From the NCBI GenBank assembly GCA_022828085.1, contig JAJEIY010000089.1, positions 1 through 44,835 of the forward strand: a stretch of 44,835 nucleotides of DNA, read 5' to 3'. The notes beneath the pieces are model-generated. The model did not search any database, was not told the DNA's origin, and worked only from the letters and a program-made list of their open reading frames with translations. Below, in pieces: positions 33,870 to 41,706 of the stretch. Origin of the DNA: Acidobacteriota bacterium (GTDB lineage: Bacteria; Acidobacteriota; Vicinamibacteria; Marinacidobacterales; Marinacidobacteraceae). The translations under genes and the position numbers were made by a program. The stretch's first letter is position 1, and the number at the start of each line of letters is the position of its first letter.

Positions 33870-34229
33870 GTGACCCGGCGGATCACCCCTGACGACATCC
33901 TGATCGTCGCCCCCTACAACGCCCAGGTGGACCGCCTCGCCGGGGTCCTCGACGGACGGGCCCGGATGGGAACCGTGGACAAGTTCCAGGGACAGGAGGC
34001 TCCGGTGGTCTTCTACTCGCTCTCCACCTCGACGCCGGACGCCGCTCCGCGGGGGATGGACTTCCTCTACTCGCTGAACCGGCTGAACGTGGCGACGTCC
34101 CGCGCCCGCTGCCTCGCGGTCGTGGTCGCCAGCCCGGAGCTCTTCTTCCCGGAGTGCAAGACCGCGTACCAGATGCGGCTCGCCAACGCGTTCTGCCGAT
34201 TCCGCGAACTGGCGGAGACCATCGTTTAG
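33870..34229 (+). pseudogene. C-terminal helicase fragment, in frame with the interrupted nuclease-helicase
   Basis: These 119 codons carry the end of the SF1 helicase: DILIVAPYNAQVDRLAGVL, VDKFQGQEAPVVFYS (motif V region), FLYSLNRLNVATSRARC (motif VI) and the family C-terminus CKTAYQMRLANAFCRFRE. The frame is identical to that of the 30861 gene (distance divisible by 3), and only TAG at 33852 separates them. A GTG at 33870 could restart translation but has no properly spaced ribosome site. Either a recent nonsense mutation, a sequencing error, or low-level amber readthrough explains the arrangement. Codon and base composition do not change across the junction. Confidence 0.85.
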
Positions 34230-34289
34230 CGAACCGGGACACCCCGCCTCCGGCGCGCGGTCCCGACCCGGAAACGGCCGGCCGGACTT

Positions 34290-35870
34290 CTACTCCCCCC
34301 GCATCGGGCGGTCGCGGTCGTGGTCTACCACGCAGAAGAAGCCGAACGGTTCCTCGGTCTCGTTCCGCAACTGGTGGGACTCCAGCGGGCCGACGCAGGC
34401 TACGTCGAGCTGGCGGAGCGGCATCCGCCGGTCTCCCAGCAGGAGAACCCCCTCCCCGCGGGCGCCGATGACGACGTGGGTGTGGACGTGCTTCTCGAGA
34501 CTTGTGTGGCCCCCGGGTTCGACCTCGAAGTAGCGCAGGTCGGAGCGCGTTCGCTCCCCGAACTTGCCCACCAGTTCCACACGGCGGACTCCCCGGAAGG
34601 CAAGATCGCCGGCGTCCTTGTAGGGCGAACTGTCCCGGCCCTCCCAGTTCCAGTCCTCCCGGAAGGCCAGCCGCCTCGGCTCCGGCAGCGCAGACAGCGG
34701 CATCTCGGCGGGCTCGATGGACACCTCCGGGTGCACCTCGCGGATCCGATCGAGGATTTCCCCGGTTCCCGCTTCGATTCCCTCCGGATGGCCGAGGAGG
34801 GCGCCTCCGATCAGCAGCACCGTGTCCGGGCCGTAGATCTCGCAGATGCGACCCACATCGGCGAGCCCCATCCCCCCGGCGGGAGCCGGCCACGCGGGAC
34901 GGAGCCCCCCGAGCGGCTCGCGCAGCCGGTCGCTGATCTCCCTGCAGGCGGCTCCGGTGTACTGGAAGCGGCCACCCGCGTCCGGGAACACCGAGATGTC
35001 GGCGCCGGCCAGCCGGAACAGGGTCCCCAGGAGAACGCCGTGGGCCACCCCGTGGTCAGGGGCGTGGGTATAGACCCCCGTGAGGGAGGGATGCCCCATG
35101 AAGATCAACGGATACCGTTCCGCCAGGGCGCGCACGGTGTCGAGACCGGTGATCATCGGGCAGACGAGGACTCCGGGAAGCCCGGCCTCGGCGACGAACT
35201 CGACGTACCGCTCGAGTTCCTCGGCGCGGGCGCCGGCGTGGGGGAGGTAGAGGCACCTTCGGCCGGTGGCCTGGTTGCCGCGATCCACCGCCTCGGCGCA
35301 CCCGAGCACGCGGGAGCGAAAGGCCTCGAAGGGGTCGGTGAGGTTCTGGTCGTCCTTCACCAGGTCCCCCCCGCCGCGGGCGAACGCTTCTCCAATGGCA
35401 GCCAGCTCGGAGACGCTCGACCCCTGCGGTTTGAGCGCGGTTGCAAGGAGCGGCCGTCCGAGCACGCCGCACAGCCGCCGCACACCCTCCACGCCGTGGT
35501 TGGGACCGGGAAGGGCCTCGAGCAACTGATGTGGCGGCTGCAACTCAACGAGCCGCACCCCGCCGTACATCGGGGCGTTGCCGATCGCCACCGCCAGGAG
35601 TCCGAAGAGGTCCCCGGCAAGTTCGGCTCCGTAGCTGATCGTGATGCGGCTTCTGTCCGGGGCCTCGGGATCCGGCGTGACGGATTCGACCCGGCCGACG
35701 ATTTCATCCCGGATCCGTCCCGGCGGAATGAGCGCCTCCGGAATCTCGACAGTCTGCTCGATCGCGATGAGGCGGGCGAGTTCCTCGGGCGCGACCGCCC
35801 CCGGCCGAACGCGGTAGACGGCCGTGACCCGGTCGGGATCCGGCCGGCCGTCGTGGGATTCCACGATCAC
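34290..35870 (-). CDS. RuBisCO-like protein (form IV) fused to a C-terminal cupin: predicted bifunctional MTRu-1P isomerase / methylsulfurylase
   Basis: A 526-residue fusion. Residues 1-395 are a RuBisCO large-subunit-like protein. K147 in ATALKPQG corresponds to K175, and K172-D173-D174-Q175 (GGGDLVKDDQ) to K201-D-D203-E204 with Glu changed to Gln. Loop 6 reads FPDAGGRFQY, without the carboxylation Lys. The AGGM and LLIGGALLG phosphate-binding segments are present. Residues about 401-526 are a cupin: GGHTSLEKHVHTH (H455, H461, H463, H465) and GPLESHQLRN (H499). In R. rubrum a separate RLP and a separate cupin convert 5-methylthioribulose-1-P, via 1-methylthioxylulose-5-P, to DXP and methanethiol. 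The GTG at 35870 overlaps the tsaD stop (GTGA), and mtnA heads the operon. The function is inferred; genuine carboxylase activity is very unlikely. Confidence 0.88.
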   Translation of the reverse strand: MIVESHDGRPDPDRVTAVYRVRPGAVAPEELARLIAIEQTVEIPEALIPPGRIRDEIVGRVESVTPDPEAPDRSRITISYGAELAGDLFGLLAVAIGNAPMYGGVRLVELQPPHQLLEALPGPNHGVEGVRRLCGVLGRPLLATALKPQGSSVSELAAIGEAFARGGGDLVKDDQNLTDPFEAFRSRVLGCAEAVDRGNQATGRRCLYLPHAGARAEELERYVEFVAEAGLPGVLVCPMITGLDTVRALAERYPLIFMGHPSLTGVYTHAPDHGVAHGVLLGTLFRLAGADISVFPDAGGRFQYTGAACREISDRLREPLGGLRPAWPAPAGGMGLADVGRICEIYGPDTVLLIGGALLGHPEGIEAGTGEILDRIREVHPEVSIEPAEMPLSALPEPRRLAFREDWNWEGRDSSPYKDAGDLAFRGVRRVELVGKFGERTRSDLRYFEVEPGGHTSLEKHVHTHVVIGARGEGVLLLGDRRMPLRQLDVACVGPLESHQLRNETEEPFGFFCVVDHDRDRPMRGE

Positions 35871-36931
35871 CGGTGACGCCGGGAACGGCGCGGCCCGATC
35901 TCGCCGAGCCTCAGTTCCGTATCCGCGGTGAGATCGGGGCCCGCGGTCTCGCCCCGGAGGAGCGCCAGGTGGCCGGCGGCCGCGATCATGGCGGCGTTGT
36001 CGGTGGAGAGCGCGATGCTCGGATAGAAGACGGGCAGGCCGTGCTCTTCGCCGAGCGCCTCGAAGTCGGCCCGCAGGGCGGAGTTGGCGGCGACCCCGCC
36101 CGTCAGCAGCACCGCCTTCGCCTCGAACATGCGGAGCGCGCGATCCACCGAACGGCGCAGGGCGCGGACGACGGCCCACTGGAAGCTGGCGGCCAGGTCA
36201 CGGAGGTCTTCCCGTGCGAACGGGTCCTCCCCATCGCCCAGCGGCTCGATGCCCTCCCGCTCGATGAGCCGGAGCACCTGGGTCTTGAGGCCCGAGAAGC
36301 TGAAATCGAGCTTCGCGCCGTCGGAAAAGTGCGGCAGCGACAGCAGGTGGCGGTTGCCGTCGCCGCGCTGCGCCAACCGGTCGAGGATCGGACCGCCCGG
36401 ATACCCGAGCCCGAGCCGCTTGGCGAGCTTGTCGTACGCCTCCCCCGCCGCGTCGTCACGGGTCTTGCCGAGCAGCCGGTAGGCGCTCTCGGCTTCGAGC
36501 AGGAAGAGGTTCGTGTGCCCCCCGGAGACCACGAGCGCGAGCGCCGGATGGGGAACCTCGCCGCCTTCGAGGTAGCAGGCGCGGATGTGTCCCTCGATGT
36601 GGTCCACCCCGACGAGCGGAATGCCGCGGGCAAACGCAAACGCCTTGGCGAAGGAGACTCCGGCGAGCAGGGCCCCGATCAGCCCCGGGCCGTTCGTGAC
36701 CGCGACCGCTTCCACGTCGTCGAGTCCGATCCCGGCGTCGTCGAGCGCCTGCCGCACTACCGGCGAGAGGCTCAGCAGGTGCTGGCGGGAGGCGATCTCG
36801 GGAACAACCCCGCCGAAGCGCGCGTGCTCGGCGATCTGGGACGACACCACGTTCGAGAGGATGCGCCGACCGTCCTCGACCACTGCCGCCGAGGTTTCGT
36901 CGCAGGAGGTCTCAATGCCGAGGATGAGCAT
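35867..36931 (-). CDS. tsaD: tRNA N6-threonylcarbamoyladenosine transferase TsaD
   Basis: TsaD, with TsaB and TsaE, transfers the threonylcarbamoyl group to A37 of ANN-decoding tRNAs. The 354-residue protein has the N-terminal MLILGIETSCDETSAAVVED, metal-binding H111 and H115 in VDHIEGHIRACY, the phosphate loop VSGGHTNLFLLE, and C-terminal GGVAANSALRADF. It starts 21 nt after mtnA and ends overlapping the RLP-cupin start by 4 bp, so it sits between two methionine-salvage-type genes. That position for an essential tRNA-modification gene is unusual and probably just shared housekeeping expression. Confidence 0.97.
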   Translation of the reverse strand: MLILGIETSCDETSAAVVEDGRRILSNVVSSQIAEHARFGGVVPEIASRQHLLSLSPVVRQALDDAGIGLDDVEAVAVTNGPGLIGALLAGVSFAKAFAFARGIPLVGVDHIEGHIRACYLEGGEVPHPALALVVSGGHTNLFLLEAESAYRLLGKTRDDAAGEAYDKLAKRLGLGYPGGPILDRLAQRGDGNRHLLSLPHFSDGAKLDFSFSGLKTQVLRLIEREGIEPLGDGEDPFAREDLRDLAASFQWAVVRALRRSVDRALRMFEAKAVLLTGGVAANSALRADFEALGEEHGLPVFYPSIALSTDNAAMIAAAGHLALLRGETAGPDLTADTELRLGEIGPRRSRRHR

Positions 36932-36952
36932 GCCGTTAGGTTATTCCCGTGT

Positions 36953-37996
36953 TCAGCCTCGCGCGCCGAGGCGCGCCAGCGCGGCCGCGAACGGCGGCCG
37001 GGCGACTCCTCGCTCGGTCACGATCGCGGTGATGTAGTGCGCGGGAGTCACGTCGAAGGCCGGATTCCAGACCGGGACTCCCTCCGGAGCCACGCGCTCG
37101 CCGGCGATCTCTACGATTTCCTCCGGATGTCGCTCCTCGATGGGGATGTCCTCACCGGACGGGGTCTTCAGATCCACCGTCGAAAAGGGCGCGGCCACCA
37201 GGAAGGGAACCCCATGTTCCTTCGCGAGCACCGCGGCCTGATAGGTGCCGATCTTGTTGGCCGTGTCCCCGTTGGCGGCGATGCGGTCGGCGCCCACGAT
37301 GACCGCGTCCACCTCGCCGCCAGCGAGCAGGGAGCCGACCATTCCGTCGGTGATCAGGGTCACCGGAATCTGGTCGGCCATGAGTTCCCAGGCGGTGAGA
37401 CGCGCACCCTGGAGATACGGCCGGGTCTCGGGAGCGAAGACGTGGACCGGGCGGCCGGACTCCACCGCGGCGCGGACGATGCCGAGCGCCGTGCCGTAGC
37501 CCGAGGTGGCGAGGCTGCCCGCGTTGCAGTGCGTCAGGACGCGCGCGGTTCGGTCGGCAGGCAGCAGGCCGGCGCCGAGCGCGCCGAGGCGGCGGTTGGC
37601 CTGCAAGTCCTCGGCGGCGATGCGGTCCGCCTCGTCCTCGAGGCCGGCGAGGATTTCGTCCGGCGCGCGCGAGTCGATCGTCAGGAACCGGCCGCGCATC
37701 CGCTCCAGCGCGGCCCGGAGGTTGACGGCGGTGGGCCGGGTATTCAGCAGCGCGGCCGCGAGGTCCGCGAACCGGGAGGCTGGCGAGTCCCCGCCGCGAC
37801 GGGCAAACCCGAGCACCACCGCGTAGGCGGCCGCGATGCCGATGGCCGGCGCCCCCCGAATCGCCATCTCGCGGATGGCGTCCCCGACCTCGTTCGCGTC
37901 ATCGCACTCGATCCACACTTCCTCGGACGGGAGGCGGCGCTGGTCCAGGAGATGGAGGACCTGGCGGTCGGGGTCCCAGCGGAAGGGGCGGACCAT
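36953..37996 (-). CDS. mtnA: S-methyl-5-thioribose-1-phosphate isomerase MtnA
   Basis: MtnA isomerises 5-methylthioribose-1-phosphate to 5-methylthioribulose-1-phosphate in the salvage of methylthioadenosine, a by-product of SAM use. It is an eIF2B-like fold of 347 residues. Catalytic C157 is in THCNAGSLATSGYGTALG, and D237 is in VGADRIAANGDTANKIGTY. The segment MAIRGAPAIGIAAAYA is typical. The ATG at 37996 is chosen because the family starts there and TACGGT lies 6 nt upstream; the open frame continues upstream without homology. It is the first gene of mtnA-tsaD-RLP/cupin. Its product is the substrate expected for the RLP domain. MtnP or Pfs/MtnK, which would feed it, are not in the window. 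Confidence 0.96.
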   Translation of the reverse strand: MVRPFRWDPDRQVLHLLDQRRLPSEEVWIECDDANEVGDAIREMAIRGAPAIGIAAAYAVVLGFARRGGDSPASRFADLAAALLNTRPTAVNLRAALERMRGRFLTIDSRAPDEILAGLEDEADRIAAEDLQANRRLGALGAGLLPADRTARVLTHCNAGSLATSGYGTALGIVRAAVESGRPVHVFAPETRPYLQGARLTAWELMADQIPVTLITDGMVGSLLAGGEVDAVIVGADRIAANGDTANKIGTYQAAVLAKEHGVPFLVAAPFSTVDLKTPSGEDIPIEERHPEEIVEIAGERVAPEGVPVWNPAFDVTPAHYITAIVTERGVARPPFAAALARLGARG

Positions 37997-38002
37997 GCGT
38001 TC

Positions 38003-38008
38003 ACCGTA
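38003..38008 (-). promoter_or_regulatory. -10 element of leaderless mtnA operon
   Basis: On the minus strand TACGGT is followed by 6 nt (GAACGC) and the mtnA ATG. It gives the operon its own promoter, independent of the upstream ATP synthase genes. Confidence 0.5.
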
Positions 38009-38100
38009 CACGACGCTGGGGGGAACGAGGGTTGGTTTCGGCGCTGGGCGGAGGTGCCCTGACGAGGTCGACTGTAGGAGGGGGTGGCGTGGTGCGGTTC

Positions 38101-38220
38101 CGCGGGCCTTGCGGCCCGCGGGTGCCGGTCGGAGACCGGCGTTCCAAGCCGTAGGCGCCGTGGGAGCATTGGCGGGGAGTGCGAGTTCGTCGACGTGCCG
38201 GCCGGAGGCCGGTGTTCCCT
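38101..38220 (+). repeat. Dispersed repeats, copies M and N
   Basis: Copy M (38101-38151) has GCGGGCCTTGCGGCCCGC, then GCCGGTCGGAGACCGGC and GTTCCAAGCCG. Copy N (about 38195-38220) is a short form, GCCGGCCGGAGGCCGG, with TGTTCC. Together they fill the gap between mtnA and the atpE terminator; no gene is seen in 38009-38222. Confidence 0.75.
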
Positions 38221-38222
38221 CA

Positions 38223-38276
38223 AAGTCGGATTGGTGCGGAACGGACCAGATGCCCGTTCCGCGCCAACTCCGACTT
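38223..38276 (-). terminator. Strong hairpin at the end of the ATP synthase operon
   Basis: Arms at 38223-38244 and 38254-38276 pair almost completely (AAGTCGGA and TGCGGAACGG segments, one bulge) around a 9-nt loop. The hairpin begins at the atpE stop codon. The minus-strand 3' flank is TTGAGGG, so it lacks a long T-tract; it may terminate with Rho or protect the mRNA end. Confidence 0.6.
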
Positions 38277-38598
38277 ACCCGTTCCAGAGAACGAAGAAGA
38301 TGATCAGCGCGGTAACGAAGGCGTAGATGACGAGCGACTCGATCAGCACCAGGCCAAGGAGCAGCGAGAAGCGGATCTGCGGAGCGGCGCCAGGGTTCCG
38401 GGCGAGGCTCTCGCAGGCGCCCACCACCGCGCGTCCCTGCGCAGTGGCGCCGAACGCGGCGGCGATGGCGATCGCGCCACCCGCGGAGATCAGCGCCCAC
38501 TGGCTGACTACCGGATCCCAGGCTCCCTGGGCGAAGACCGGGGAAGCGGCGAGCACGCCGAAGACGGCCAGCAGGGTCGTCCGAAACTTGTTGGACAC
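38275..38598 (-). CDS. atpE: ATP synthase Fo subunit c
   Basis: The rotor-ring proteolipid, 107 residues, with an extra N-terminal signal-like helix (MSNKFRTTLLAVFGVLAASPVFAQ) before the usual two-helix hairpin. The loop ESLARNPGA and the ion-binding carboxylate E87 in GLVLIESLVIYAF are clear. Q54, S88 and Y92 occupy positions corresponding to the Na+-liganding Q32, S66 and Y70 of Ilyobacter tartaricus, but T67 is replaced by Leu, so ion specificity is open. GTG start with AAGGAG 9 nt upstream. Last gene of the nuoL-nuoM-atpZ-atpI-atpB-atpE unit. F1 genes are not in the window. Confidence 0.95.
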   Translation of the reverse strand: MSNKFRTTLLAVFGVLAASPVFAQGAWDPVVSQWALISAGGAIAIAAAFGATAQGRAVVGACESLARNPGAAPQIRFSLLLGLVLIESLVIYAFVTALIIFFVLWNG

Positions 38599-38616
38599 GA
38601 TGGTTTTCTCCTTGGA

Positions 38617-39306
38617 TCAGTGTTCCTCGGCCGCGACCGCGCCGCCGAGATAGATGACAGTGAGCATGGTGAAGACGAACGCCTGCAGGGTGCTGCCGAA
38701 GACGCCGAAGGCCATCATCGGGAGCGGCACCACAAACGGGATCAGGAACGCCAACACCACGACGACCAGCTCTTCGCCGAAGATGTTTCCGAAAAGCCGG
38801 ACCGAGAGTGAAAGGATGCGGCTGACATGGCTGATGATCTCGACCGGCAGCATCACGATCGCGAGCCAGGGGCTCGGCCCGAGGAAGTGGGCGAAGTACT
38901 TCTTCGCCCCGTGGGCGCGGATCCCCTGGTAGTTGTAGTAGAGGAACGCCACGATCGCGCATCCCACCGGCATGTTGATGCTCACCGTGGGGGATGAGAG
39001 ATAGGGCACCAGCCCGCACAGATTGCTGATCCAGATGAAGAGGGCGAGCGTGCCCACCAGGCCCAGGAACCGCCGGCCTTTCGGACCCACGTTTTCGCGC
39101 AGCAGCGAGAGCAGGCCCCCGACGAGCGTTTCGAGGATCAGTTGGAGCCGGCCGGGGTTCTCCACCGAGATCCGGCGGCGGAAGAGGATCGCAAACCCGG
39201 ACAGCAGGACCGCCACGAAGACCGCCATCACGACATGGTCCGGCGGATGGACATGGAACCACTCCTCGATCCAGTGGGTGAAGGCTGAGTAGTGGTGGAT
39301 TTCCAT
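38617..39306 (-). CDS. atpB: ATP synthase Fo subunit a
   Basis: The stator channel subunit, 229 residues with 5-6 helices. The essential Arg is R170 in SRILSLSVRLFGNIFGEE, which faces the c-ring carboxylate. The segment GRRFLGLVGTLALFIWISNLCGLVPYL is typical. The gene is followed by atpE after 18 nt and preceded by atpI after 23 nt. Confidence 0.96.
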   Translation of the reverse strand: MEIHHYSAFTHWIEEWFHVHPPDHVVMAVFVAVLLSGFAILFRRRISVENPGRLQLILETLVGGLLSLLRENVGPKGRRFLGLVGTLALFIWISNLCGLVPYLSSPTVSINMPVGCAIVAFLYYNYQGIRAHGAKKYFAHFLGPSPWLAIVMLPVEIISHVSRILSLSVRLFGNIFGEELVVVVLAFLIPFVVPLPMMAFGVFGSTLQAFVFTMLTVIYLGGAVAAEEH

Positions 39307-39329
39307 GGTCGGATCGGGAGGACGTGCGG

Positions 39330-39779
39330 TCAGGCGCCCGGCGGGGGGTTCTCGCTGTCCTCCGGGTCATCCGGGGGAAGAGAGGGTCGCGGTGTACGAA
39401 GAGCCCGGAGGCTCCCGTTTCGCAGTTCCAGCAGGACGGCCAGGTTCGGCGCGCCCAACCCGCACACGACGCCGATCACGTCGGCGTTCCAGACGGCAAT
39501 TATCGCAACCAGCGCGCCCCCGAGCAAGAGATAACGAACCCCGGTAAGCGCGGCCAGCACGATGGCCGACCGGGCGGAGTGGTCGGCGGTCAGCCCGCCG
39601 GCGACCCGCCGGAGCGCGACGATGTTGAGGACGGAGATCGTGGCCCCGCCCAGGACCGAAAGCCCGATGCGGGGGCCGAAAGCGAGTGCGATGAGCGCGG
39701 CGGCCGCTCCGAGGGCGAGCGCCCTCCGGGTAAGGCGCTCTTCCCGACTCGCTTCCGCCGGATTCCCCGAATCGGTCAT
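39330..39779 (-). CDS. ATP synthase subunit I-like protein (AtpI)
   Basis: A 149-residue membrane protein with four hydrophobic helices (ALALGAAAALIALAFG, GLSVLGGATISVLNIVALRR, SAIVLAALTGVRYLLLGGALVAIIAVW, GVVCGLGAPNLAVLLEL) and a proline-rich, acidic C-terminal tail. Its place between AtpZ and atpB fits AtpI, a c-ring assembly/Mg2+ factor with low sequence conservation. Its ATG overlaps the atpZ stop by 4 bp. The assignment rests more on position and topology than on motifs. Confidence 0.72.
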   Translation of the reverse strand: MTDSGNPAEASREERLTRRALALGAAAALIALAFGPRIGLSVLGGATISVLNIVALRRVAGGLTADHSARSAIVLAALTGVRYLLLGGALVAIIAVWNADVIGVVCGLGAPNLAVLLELRNGSLRALRTPRPSLPPDDPEDSENPPPGA

Positions 39780-40042
39780 GAGTCCTGTCCTCCCGTGTCC
39801 TCAGGCGGCGGGTCGCTCTCCGCCACCGCCGACGCGGCCCGCACCACGTTCCGTAACCCGGCCACGATTCCGAAGCCGAGGAATACCAGGAAGAGCCAGG
39901 GGTCCGTCCCCAGCCAGCGGTCGAGCAGCCAGCCGGCTCCGCCGCCGATCACGATCGCCAGAGGCACCGAGAAGCCGAGACTCAGCAGGGTCAGCAGGCG
40001 GGCGCGCGGCGCCACCGGAGGTTCCGGGGTCATCGGCGGCAT
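39776..40042 (-). CDS. AtpZ/AtpI-type F0F1 ATPase accessory protein
   Basis: An 88-residue membrane protein with two helices: LLTLLSLGFSVPLAIVIGGGAGWLLDRWLGTDPWLFLVFLGFGIVAGLRNVVR. The GGGAGWLLDRWLGTDPW turn is the hallmark of the AtpZ/AtpQ family, small partners of ATP synthase proposed to act in Mg2+/Ca2+ supply. The start may be ATG 40042 or ATG 40033; the second has better spacing from GGGAG. It follows nuoM after 33 nt. Confidence 0.8.
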   Translation of the reverse strand: MPPMTPEPPVAPRARLLTLLSLGFSVPLAIVIGGGAGWLLDRWLGTDPWLFLVFLGFGIVAGLRNVVRAASAVAESDPPPEDTGGQDS

Positions 40043-40075
40043 TCTCCCGCCGAGGCAAGTGGAATAGCCGCGGGA

Positions 40076-41665
40076 TCAGTCGTCGCTCGGTACGGGAGCG
40101 GGGCCCCGAAGCTCTTGCTCCACCTCGGCCGGCAGTGGCGGCGCCTCGGCGGTCTGCGCGCTCTCGGGAGAGACGCGCTCGACGATGGCGGCCACCGGAA
40201 CGGCGAGCTTCTCGAGGAACGGCTTGGGATAGACGCCGATGAAGATGCAGAGCGCGACGATCGGGACCAGGGTGGCGTTCTCGCGGCTGGTCACGTCGGC
40301 GAGCGACTTGTTCTCTTCCTTGTCCAGCTTGCCGAACATGACCCGCTGGTAGAGCCACAGCAGATACGCGGCGCCGAGCACGATTCCGGAGACGGCGAAC
40401 GCGGCGTACACCCAGTCCACCTGGAAGACGCCCTGCAGGATCAGGAACTCGCCGATGAACCCGTTCAGCATGGGAAGACCCATGGAGGCGAGCGCGATGA
40501 TGAGGAAGAGCGCCGCGTACTTCGGCACCACCTTGGCGATCCCGCCGTAGGCCGCGATGTCCCGGGTGTGGCGCTGCTCGTACATGATGCCGACAAGCAG
40601 GAAGAGTCCCCCGGTGGAGAGCCCGTGGTTGATCATCTGGAGGATGCCGCCCTCGAGCCCCAGGGTGTTCAGCGCGAAGACGCCGAGCATCACGAAGCCG
40701 AGGTGGCTCACCGAGCTGTAGGCGACGAGGCTCTTCCAGTCCTTCTGGACGAGAGCGACAAGCGCTCCGTAAATGATCCCGATGATCGCGAGGGTCGCGA
40801 CCCACCACACCGCTTCGCGGCTCGCCTCCGGCAGGAGCGGAATCGAGAACCGGACGAACCCGTAGGTCCCCATCTTCAGCAGCACCCCGGCCAGGATGAC
40901 CGAGCCGGCGGTGGGCGCCTCGACGTGGGCGTCCGGAAGCCAGGTGTGGAACGGGAACATCGGAACCTTGATGGCGAACCCGATGAAGAAGGCGAGGAAC
41001 ACCCAGAACTGGAGACCCGACGCGTAGGAGGTCTCCATCAGGCGGAGCAGGTCGAAGGTGTATTCGCCGGTCGCCCCGTGGTGGGCGAAGTAGAGCGCCA
41101 GGATGCCGAGCAGCATCAGGACGCTTCCCACCAGCGTGTAGAGGAAGAACTTGATCGCCGCGTAGAGCTTCCTCGGGCCGCCCCAGACCCCGATCAGGAA
41201 GTACATCGGGACCAGCATCACCTCCCAGAACACGTAGAACAGGAAGAAGTCGAGCGCGACGAAGACGCCGAGCATTCCGGTCTGCAGCAGCAGCAGGAAG
41301 ACGTAGTACTGCTTGACGCGCTCGGTGACCGCCTTCCAGGACGACAGGATGGCGATGAAGCCGAGCAGCGTGGTCATCAGGACCAGCAGCAGGCTGATTC
41401 CGTCGAGGCCGAGGTTGTATTCGACGCCGATGCTCGGGATCCACTCGTAGCGCTCTCCGAACTGGAACTGCGGCCCGGCCGCGTCGAACGCGAACCACAG
41501 CGGCAGCGAGATCAGGAACCCGATGAGCGCCGCGCCGTTCGCGAGCCAGCGGACCCGGTCCTCGTCGGTCTTCTTGACGAAGAACAGGATGAAGAGCGCC
41601 GCGATCGCCGGGAAGAAGACCACCAGCGAAAGGATCGGGAAGTTGAAGGGGTTGTTCTCGAACAT
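40076..41665 (-). CDS. nuoM: NADH-quinone oxidoreductase subunit M
   Basis: An antiporter-like proton-pumping subunit of respiratory complex I, 529 residues, about 14 helices. The core segment FAIKVPMFPFHTWLPDAHVEAPTAGSVILAGVLLKMGTYGFVRF contains the conserved Lys and the His-rich loop. VMLVPMYFLIGVWGG with its key Glu just before (FWEVMLVPMYF) is present. It follows nuoL after 41 nt. NuoN, normally the next gene, is absent; ATP synthase Fo genes follow instead. Confidence 0.96.
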   Translation of the reverse strand: MFENNPFNFPILSLVVFFPAIAALFILFFVKKTDEDRVRWLANGAALIGFLISLPLWFAFDAAGPQFQFGERYEWIPSIGVEYNLGLDGISLLLVLMTTLLGFIAILSSWKAVTERVKQYYVFLLLLQTGMLGVFVALDFFLFYVFWEVMLVPMYFLIGVWGGPRKLYAAIKFFLYTLVGSVLMLLGILALYFAHHGATGEYTFDLLRLMETSYASGLQFWVFLAFFIGFAIKVPMFPFHTWLPDAHVEAPTAGSVILAGVLLKMGTYGFVRFSIPLLPEASREAVWWVATLAIIGIIYGALVALVQKDWKSLVAYSSVSHLGFVMLGVFALNTLGLEGGILQMINHGLSTGGLFLLVGIMYEQRHTRDIAAYGGIAKVVPKYAALFLIIALASMGLPMLNGFIGEFLILQGVFQVDWVYAAFAVSGIVLGAAYLLWLYQRVMFGKLDKEENKSLADVTSRENATLVPIVALCIFIGVYPKPFLEKLAVPVAAIVERVSPESAQTAEAPPLPAEVEQELRGPAPVPSDD

Positions 41666-41706
41666 TCGGCTTATCCGGAGTGGGCGGCGCTAGTCGCGGA
41701 CTACGG

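Noticed and set aside
34290..35870. A genuine CO2-fixing RuBisCO large subunit
   Set aside because: Loop-6 lysine is absent, the KDDE motif is KDDQ, and there is no small subunit, phosphoribulokinase or other Calvin-cycle gene nearby.
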